A stretch of DNA of 28,854 nucleotides from Bacteroidales bacterium (GTDB lineage Bacteria > Bacteroidota > Bacteroidia > Bacteroidales > UBA932). Below, one piece after another: positions 23,490 through 28,854 of the stretch. The position numbers were made by a program, and so were the translations under genes. The stretch is from NCBI GenBank assembly GCA_017561265.1, contig JAFZDJ010000018.1, positions 1 to 28,854 on the forward strand, read 5' to 3'. The notes beneath the pieces are model-generated. The model did no database searches, was not told the DNA's origin, and worked only from the letters and a program-made list of their open reading frames with translations. Each line of letters starts with the position of its first letter. The stretch's first letter is position 1.

Positions 23490-25868
23490 ATGAAAAGCTA
23501 CCTGAGATTCCTAGGAAGAAACAAATTGTACACCGCGATTGAGATTGTGGGACTGAGCCTTGCGCTGGCTTTTGTGATCGTATTGAGCTCGTATATCGTG
23601 AACGATATGAGTGTGAACCGTGTCTTGAAAGATACAGATGACATTTATCTGGTTCATAGTGCCGACCGTCCTGATATATTTGATGAAGTGCCGCATTTAT
23701 ATGCTGCGATGCCGGAAATCATCGGTACTTGCGGACTGATCCCACCCCATAACAGTACAACATTATTCCAGGACATCACTACGGCAAGCTGCGGAGAAAA
23801 CAAAATGAATGTGACAATCATGGGTGTGTCAGAAACATTCTTTGATTTCTTCTCATTCCCATTGTCGGAGGGCAATCCGGAAACTGCATTAACATCAAGG
23901 AACAGCGTTGTGTTATCTGAAGCAATGGCAAATACCCTCTTCCCTGATGGCAACGCTCTTGGAAAGGAAATCAATGTATTCGAGAAGAACCCATTTGGGC
24001 AATGGTCAGATGAACCTGCATTGGATTTCGATGTAAACCTGATAGTGACAGGCATTTTCAAGCCTTTCGCAAGGACGGTTTTCAAAGAGCCGGACATGAT
24101 GATGAGGATAGACCTTATTCAGGAGAAGCAGCATGCTATGTTCCAAGGTGGACTTAGAATCCTGGAATTCAGTTTTGTGAAGCTCCGTGAAGGAAACGAT
24201 CCGACGGTTGTCGCTGAAAGTCTGACAAGCGAATTTCTTAAACTGAACACCAAGTATAGACCAGATGTCAAAAAAGAAATCGGCCTGACAGCATTCGATA
24301 AGATCAAACTGCAGGATCCGAATGTATACAGCTATTACTTCGAGAACATAAGACAGGGTAAGCTCTTCGGAATCTATCTGCTTATGTGCATATTCATTAC
24401 AATTGTCTCTCTCCTTGATTATATCGTTCTCACAATAGCATTCAGCAGATTCAGAATCAAGGAGATAGCAACACGTCAGCTTCTTGGAACAGACCGTAAG
24501 GGAGTCATAGGAAGATGTTTTGCAGAGGCGTTGATACTACTTGCTGTCTCATGCGTCTTTGCAATTCTGACCGCTGTTGCATTCAAGAACCCTATCGGGC
24601 AGATCCTTGGTGCAGAGATCAATCCACTTACCCAGCTGAACGAATACCTTATCCTTGCAGAAATCATCGTCTTGATGGTCGCTATCGCCAGTGCAGTACC
24701 TTCATATATACTTTCTTCATACAGCACGATCAATGTGATCAAAGGAGAGGCGAGATACCGCGACAAGGCTGTTTATGGAAAGGGGTTCATCGGACTAGCC
24801 GGTCTTCTCTGCATAGGTGGATTGTCAATCTGTTTTGGTGTAACACGCCAAACAAGGCATATTTTGAACCAACCCTTCGGATACAGTTTCGACAACATAG
24901 TATGTGTCGGGTTCGTTTCCGATCAAAATCGGTTCATCGACGAGCTCGAATCCCTTCCTTTCGTAGATAAAGTCGGCTCATTTCAGACATTGCCTACTTC
25001 GTGGACAATGACAGACCTTACAAGTAATGTCACTAATGACAATGAAAGAATTACATTCATTGACGGAAATACCGCGTACTTTGATATTCTCGGTATAGAA
25101 ATCCTTGAAGACAACGGATCAGGCTCAGCTGATTCTGAGGACGGCAAATGGTATGTATGCAAAAGTTCATATGAGCGTCTTGACGAATATATGACAGATG
25201 GAATGCTGAATCTATGGCAGCCAGCTCCATTGAGCGGCATCGTAAGCGACATAAAGATTGGTCGCGTAAAGGAAAATGCTTATAGTGACTTTGCATTCAT
25301 CAATGTTCGCAATATACCTGAAATGGTTCAGTATGGTATGCCTATTCTGAAAGTTAACATAGATGAACAAAAGGCAAAGAAGATGGTACAGGACTTCTAT
25401 TACAGCAAAGGGTACGACGACACAATGTTCGCTGTCGAGACTTTACGAGAAAAGGTGGAAAGGGACCTTAAGGAAGAAAAGAATATGCTCAAGCTCCTGA
25501 GCGGATTCTCTCTTATCTGCATCCTTATGACCATAATGACCATAGTAGGACTCAGCAGTTATCATAGCAAGACCACCGAGAAGGATAATGCAATCCGCAG
25601 TGTCTTCGGATGCTCAAAGAAAGAGCTCATCAGGAAGATCACACTCGACTTCGTACTTCCCGTAGTGATTTCCGGAGTGGCTGCCATCCCGATCGCCTAT
25701 GTGGTCATCGAACGCTGGCTCGGAGGATACGTCATCCGCACTGACAACTCCCCTATCATCTACGCTGGAGCATTTGCTGTTGTTATCGTCGTGGTCATTG
25801 CAGCGATTCTCCTTCAGGCCCTGCGTATGACGCGCACCAATCCTGCCGAGGCGCTGAAGAAGGAATAG
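23490..25868 (+). CDS. FtsX/MacB-type ABC permease 2
   Basis: The protein has 792 residues from ATG 23490; a TTG 33 bp upstream is less likely, because ATG 23490 gives the same N-terminus as the next two genes. It starts MKSYLRFLGRNKLYTAIEIV with TM1 directly after. The duplicated MacB_PCD-FtsX architecture follows: first periplasmic domain to about residue 280, TM cluster with the FRIKEIATRQLLGTDRKGVI coupling loop, second periplasmic domain (about 460-670), last TM cluster with KTTEKDNAIRSVFGCSKKELI. It ends TRTNPAEALKKE. Its first 89 bp differ from permease 3 at one position only, while the body differs widely. The 3' end lies in the repeated joint described separately. Confidence 0.88.
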   Translation: MKSYLRFLGRNKLYTAIEIVGLSLALAFVIVLSSYIVNDMSVNRVLKDTDDIYLVHSADRPDIFDEVPHLYAAMPEIIGTCGLIPPHNSTTLFQDITTASCGENKMNVTIMGVSETFFDFFSFPLSEGNPETALTSRNSVVLSEAMANTLFPDGNALGKEINVFEKNPFGQWSDEPALDFDVNLIVTGIFKPFARTVFKEPDMMMRIDLIQEKQHAMFQGGLRILEFSFVKLREGNDPTVVAESLTSEFLKLNTKYRPDVKKEIGLTAFDKIKLQDPNVYSYYFENIRQGKLFGIYLLMCIFITIVSLLDYIVLTIAFSRFRIKEIATRQLLGTDRKGVIGRCFAEALILLAVSCVFAILTAVAFKNPIGQILGAEINPLTQLNEYLILAEIIVLMVAIASAVPSYILSSYSTINVIKGEARYRDKAVYGKGFIGLAGLLCIGGLSICFGVTRQTRHILNQPFGYSFDNIVCVGFVSDQNRFIDELESLPFVDKVGSFQTLPTSWTMTDLTSNVTNDNERITFIDGNTAYFDILGIEILEDNGSGSADSEDGKWYVCKSSYERLDEYMTDGMLNLWQPAPLSGIVSDIKIGRVKENAYSDFAFINVRNIPEMVQYGMPILKVNIDEQKAKKMVQDFYYSKGYDDTMFAVETLREKVERDLKEEKNMLKLLSGFSLICILMTIMTIVGLSSYHSKTTEKDNAIRSVFGCSKKELIRKITLDFVLPVVISGVAAIPIAYVVIERWLGGYVIRTDNSPIIYAGAFAVVIVVVIAAILLQALRMTRTNPAEALKKE

Positions 25869-26058
25869 GCATGGCCGCAACGCAAAACGATGAATAACAA
25901 AGACATACGTTGAATCGCCTGCTCCATCTGCCGCAGGCGATTCAACATAAAAGATTAAAAATCAACAACATGAAAAGCTACCTGAGATTCCTAGGAAGAA
26001 ACAAATTGTACACCGCGATTGAGATTGTGGGGCTGAGCCTTGCGCTGGCTTTTGTGAT
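25833..26058 (+). repeat. Permease joint repeat, copy A (permease 2 end to permease 3 start)
   Basis: This stretch covers the last 36 bp of permease 2, the intergenic DNA and the first 89 bp of permease 3. It aligns without gaps to 28211-28436 (both 137 bp from repeat start to the next ATG). Changes are few: single substitutions in the 3' coding end and spacer, the inverted 10-nt loop of the hairpin, three changes in the spacer before the ATG, and several in the 5' coding part. Confidence 0.85.
25909..25946. repeat. Hairpin repeat, copy 2 (perfect 14-bp stem)
   Basis: GTTGAATCGCCTGC (25909-25922) and GCAGGCGATTCAAC (25933-25946) are perfect inverted copies around the loop TCCATCTGCC. The loop is the exact reverse complement of the loop in the copy at 28287-28324. 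The structure lies between permease 2 and permease 3. Confidence 0.9.
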
Positions 26059-28246
26059 ACCATTGATCAATGTGGTGGCTGACAAATACGAGAGATCGCG
26101 TGCACATGAAAGATATGAGGATATATACGCTGTATCATATCTTGGGAACTTGTATACAGAAGTCAATTTCGGAGAATTCCTGAAGGAACGTATTCCTGAG
26201 ATTGAAAGGACAACTTCTGCGATGTTAGGTCCACGAAGCATCATCGACAAGGAATTCTTCTATTTCTTCCCGTTTGAGTTTATCGAAGGTGACGAATCTT
26301 TTCTGGATTCCAGGGAAAATATCGCCGTGTCTGAGAAGTTCGCATCAATGATTGCGGACGGATCTGCCATGGGCAAAGCCGTGAAGATAGAAGACAAGTA
26401 TTACACTGTGGCAGCCGTGTTCAAGAACGACAGGAATGACATTTTGAAAGAATGTGAAATATTGCAGAATATCGCTCCATTCAAGGAACTCAGAGAAAAC
26501 GGAGGCATTTCCAGTGGGGTCACATTCGTATCACTTAGGAATGGATATGATCGCAAGGAAATAGAAAAACGAATCCTTGAGACAGCAGATATATTCAATG
26601 CGGGTGATGAGACTTATCTCAAATATAGGGAAGGGGTATTCAGAGGATTAGTAAGATATGATGAACTGCCGACATGTATCATGAATTACGGCCAGTTCAT
26701 GAAATATCAGCAGGCTTCTATGGCCTTGGTTGGCGTTCTTCTGCTTCTGATTTTCATCACTGCCATCCTCAACTATATCAATCTGAATGTAGCTCTCTCG
26801 ACAACCAGAGCAAAGGAGAATGCAACCAGGAAGCTTGTTGGCTCCACACGTAGTCGCCTGATAATAAGCAATCTATGCGAATCACTGTTACTTACCGCAG
26901 CATGCTTTGTATTCGGCTATCTTTTAAGTGGATATACGGGCAACTTCATCAAAGGTCTGCTTGCAATGACCGAGTTCACAGACTTCTCAGTCAAGCCTGT
27001 ATGGAACATCAGAACCATCGCTGCATCAGTTTCGATCATTCTGATAACCTCAATTGCAGCCGGTCTGGCACCATCACTGGTAGCATCCAGATTCAGTCCT
27101 CTGGACATTACCAAGGGTGATTTCAGACTTCATAGCAAAAGAAGACTCTCAAAATTCTTCATCAGTTTTCAGATGATTCTTTCAGTTGTCCTTCTGTCTG
27201 TCGTGCTTATGGCTGATAAATGCCACCGTGATGCAATGAAGGTCGACTTCAACTGCGACATAGAAGATATGGTTTATATGCGGGTAGCTCCGGAAAATGC
27301 AGCGATAATGTTGTCCAAAGCAGCTGAATGTCCGGAAATATTATCTTGTGGACTGGCATCTCAGGTACCGACCCAGGGCCTAAGTGGTGCTCTGAGCATT
27401 CCTGATGCACCTCAATATCTTTACAGTCATATAGAATGTGACAAAAACGGATTCGAGACATTCGGGTTCGAAATCCTCCAGAAGAACGGCAATGACCTTA
27501 ATGGTTTATGGATTACCACATATACGCAATCATTCATTGAAAAGGATCCTCGTGTTCTTGAACATCTATACAAGGCTACAGGAACAGACCATCTGGCAGG
27601 TATCATCAATGACTTTCCGGGTATGGCACCGCTGGAGGGTAACCTCAGCCCATGTCTTACTGTTGCATCCGTCAAGGAAAAGACCATCAGGACCGGTGTC
27701 ATCTTCAAGGTTGCCGGAGACCATAAGGAAGGACGTGAACTGATACAGAGCCTTTACGACGAAGCACAGATGAACCAGATCGCTCCGGATGCTGATATGG
27801 CTGGTGTAGATAAGGCAAAATACGTTCTCGACATATTTGAGGAAATCACAGCTCCTTTCAGATTGATCATTGATATGATCGGGATAGTAATGGTGCTGGT
27901 CGTCATCATGTCCATGATGGGGCTCATCGGAATGAGCATGCATTTCACGAATGAACGAAAGAACGAAATCGCAGTCAGGAGAATATTCGGAGCAACGGAA
28001 AACGGTGAAGTGATGAGGAATCTTCGCTTCTATATGATCATAACGGGAATCGCATCATTGCTGGGAATATGTGTCGCAGAACTCGTTCGACAGTTCTTCA
28101 TGGAATTCGGAATAAATCCAAAGAATGTATGGTGGATCTATATAGTCGCAGTCATACTCTCCTTTGCGATCTCCCTTGCCTCCGTCCTCTGGCAGACCCT
28201 TCGGGCTGCCCGCACCAACCCTGCCGAGGCGTTGAAGAAGGAATAA
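25970..28246 (+). CDS. FtsX/MacB-type ABC permease 3
   Basis: The protein has 758 residues from ATG 25970; a longer frame from 25910 would translate the hairpin and is rejected. The N-terminus MKSYLRFLGRNKLYTAIEIV and TM1 are as in permease 2. The two periplasmic domains then differ from it. The first FtsX part has TTRAKENATRKLVGSTRSRLI and the last FTNERKNEIAVRRIFGATENGEV, both coupling-loop sequences. It ends ARTNPAEALKKE. The first periplasmic domain looks somewhat shorter than in permease 2. Both its 5' and 3' ends lie in near-identical repeat joints, so the gene is framed like a cassette. FtsX permeases act as dimers. Four different permeases for one ATPase suggest alternative or heterodimeric complexes. 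Confidence 0.88.
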   Translation: MKSYLRFLGRNKLYTAIEIVGLSLALAFVIPLINVVADKYERSRAHERYEDIYAVSYLGNLYTEVNFGEFLKERIPEIERTTSAMLGPRSIIDKEFFYFFPFEFIEGDESFLDSRENIAVSEKFASMIADGSAMGKAVKIEDKYYTVAAVFKNDRNDILKECEILQNIAPFKELRENGGISSGVTFVSLRNGYDRKEIEKRILETADIFNAGDETYLKYREGVFRGLVRYDELPTCIMNYGQFMKYQQASMALVGVLLLLIFITAILNYINLNVALSTTRAKENATRKLVGSTRSRLIISNLCESLLLTAACFVFGYLLSGYTGNFIKGLLAMTEFTDFSVKPVWNIRTIAASVSIILITSIAAGLAPSLVASRFSPLDITKGDFRLHSKRRLSKFFISFQMILSVVLLSVVLMADKCHRDAMKVDFNCDIEDMVYMRVAPENAAIMLSKAAECPEILSCGLASQVPTQGLSGALSIPDAPQYLYSHIECDKNGFETFGFEILQKNGNDLNGLWITTYTQSFIEKDPRVLEHLYKATGTDHLAGIINDFPGMAPLEGNLSPCLTVASVKEKTIRTGVIFKVAGDHKEGRELIQSLYDEAQMNQIAPDADMAGVDKAKYVLDIFEEITAPFRLIIDMIGIVMVLVVIMSMMGLIGMSMHFTNERKNEIAVRRIFGATENGEVMRNLRFYMIITGIASLLGICVAELVRQFFMEFGINPKNVWWIYIVAVILSFAISLASVLWQTLRAARTNPAEALKKE

Positions 28247-28436
28247 GCATGACCGCAACGCAAAACGATGACTAACAAAGACATACGCTGAATCGCCTGC
28301 GGCAGATGGAGCAGGCGATTCAACGCAAGAGATTAAAAATCAACAACATGAAAAGCTACCTGAGATTCCTGTCCAGAAACAAACTGTACACTGCGATCGA
28401 GATTGTGGGACTGAGCCTTGCGCTGGCGTTTGTGAT
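28211..28436 (+). repeat. Permease joint repeat, copy B (permease 3 end to permease 4 start)
   Basis: This is the counterpart of 25833-26058 at the next gene boundary, the same length and alignable without gaps. The 5' coding part of permease 4 has about 8 changes in 89 bp relative to permease 2, so this copy is more diverged than the permease 2/permease 3 starts are from each other. Confidence 0.85.
28287..28324. repeat. Hairpin repeat, copy 3 (loop in opposite orientation)
   Basis: GCTGAATCGCCTGC (28287-28300) and GCAGGCGATTCAAC (28311-28324) form a stem with one mismatch around the loop GGCAGATGGA, the reverse complement of the loop in copy 2. It lies between permease 3 and permease 4. 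Confidence 0.9.
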
Positions 28437-28854
28437 ACCGATGATATGTTTTTATACGAACATTGCCCGGATATCCAAGGGACATGACAACTATGAGAAC
28501 ATCTACAGCCTGTGCGTTGAGCGTGTGCAGGTAAGTTCGCCGGGATTCGGAGACTTCCTGAAGGAGAGAGTGCCTGAAATCGAAAAGGTGACCAGTCCGA
28601 TATTGAACAATGCATGGTATGACATTGAGAATACCAACAGGAAGATTCACTATGTGGACAAGGATTTCTTTTACTTCTTCCCCGCAAAGTTCAGCGTCGG
28701 TGGCATCGACTTTCTGGATACTCCTGACGGAATTGCTGTTTCAAAGGAATTTGCTGACTATCTGGCTAAGGATGGACCTGTAATCGGAAGGGAAATAGAT
28801 TTCAATTGGAACAGATATATTGTAAACGCTGTCTTTGACGAATATGGCAACGGC
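28348..28854 (+). CDS. FtsX/MacB-type ABC permease 4 (3' end beyond the window)
   Basis: The frame is open from ATG 28348 to the window edge, 169 residues. It starts MKSYLRFLSRNKLYTAIEIV, then TM1, then the beginning of the first MacB-type periplasmic domain: DFLKERVPEIEKVTS, FFYFFPAKFSVGG and GIAVSKEFADYLAKDG align well with permease 3 (DFFYFFP and IAVS motifs). It is more like permease 3 than permease 2 in this part, which suggests a tandem duplication. The remaining roughly 600 residues are outside the window. Confidence 0.88.
   Translation, partial: MKSYLRFLSRNKLYTAIEIVGLSLALAFVIPMICFYTNIARISKGHDNYENIYSLCVERVQVSSPGFGDFLKERVPEIEKVTSPILNNAWYDIENTNRKIHYVDKDFFYFFPAKFSVGGIDFLDTPDGIAVSKEFADYLAKDGPVIGREIDFNWNRYIVNAVFDEYGNG

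Noticed and set aside
25910..25969. Longer N-terminus for permease 3, starting in the hairpin repeat
   Set aside because: It would translate the palindrome. ATG 25970 gives the same N-terminus as permeases 2 and 4.
25909..28324. CRISPR-type array made of the hairpin repeats
   Set aside because: The copies are kilobases apart with genes between them and there are no regular short spacers.

Overview
The window looks like chromosomal DNA from a member of the Bacteroidales, probably gut-associated. Several intergenic regions carry the TAnnTTTG -7 element typical of this group. The gene content also fits: menaquinone synthesis (menG-menA), a glutamate decarboxylase/antiporter pair, a BASS-family transporter and a TolC-HlyD-ABC export operon with long MacB-type permeases. 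I cannot name the genus from this sequence alone.

Region 1 (1-8.9 kb) is accessory DNA, visibly AT-rich over the first ~4.7 kb and partly decayed. It starts with a DUF2971 gene cut by the window edge. Next is the C-terminal half of an Eco57I/type IIG-like restriction-methylation enzyme. At about 2.2 kb that gene meets, head to head, the C-terminal remnant of a protein resembling the TRAFAC-type 'double-GTPase' proteins of predicted conflict systems. Both genes lack their 5' parts, so a rearrangement has joined them. A GTPase-associated protein 1 (GAP1)-like gene follows, broken by one frameshift. Then come an intact AAA/ATPase_2 gene, a gene-poor stretch with a possible gene remnant, a small hypothetical gene with a good promoter and terminator, a three-gene hipB-hipS-hipT-like toxin-antitoxin operon whose kinase lacks the expected catalytic Asp, and a short YdeI-like gene.

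Region 2 (8.9-17.2 kb) is ordinary metabolism. A BASS transporter, menG and menA form a tight operon. MenA prenylates DHNA and MenG methylates the product to menaquinone. Then come an SDR dehydrogenase, a convergent GreA/GreB-type elongation factor, a secreted serine esterase, and gadB-gadC for glutamate-dependent acid resistance (decarboxylation plus glutamate/GABA exchange). The gad genes are flanked by strong inverted repeats.

Region 3 (17.2 kb to the end) is one long plus-strand export operon: TolC-type outer membrane protein, HlyD-type adaptor, MacB/LolD-type ATPase, then four successive FtsX/MacB-type permeases, the last cut by the window end. The most unusual structure is here. Permeases 2, 3 and 4 begin with almost the same ~89 bp. 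The ~226-bp joints between 2/3 and 3/4 are near-copies, and each carries a hairpin whose 10-nt loop lies in opposite orientation in the two joints. A degenerate third copy lies upstream of the ATPase gene. This looks like a cassette arrangement in which permease bodies can be duplicated, lost or exchanged.
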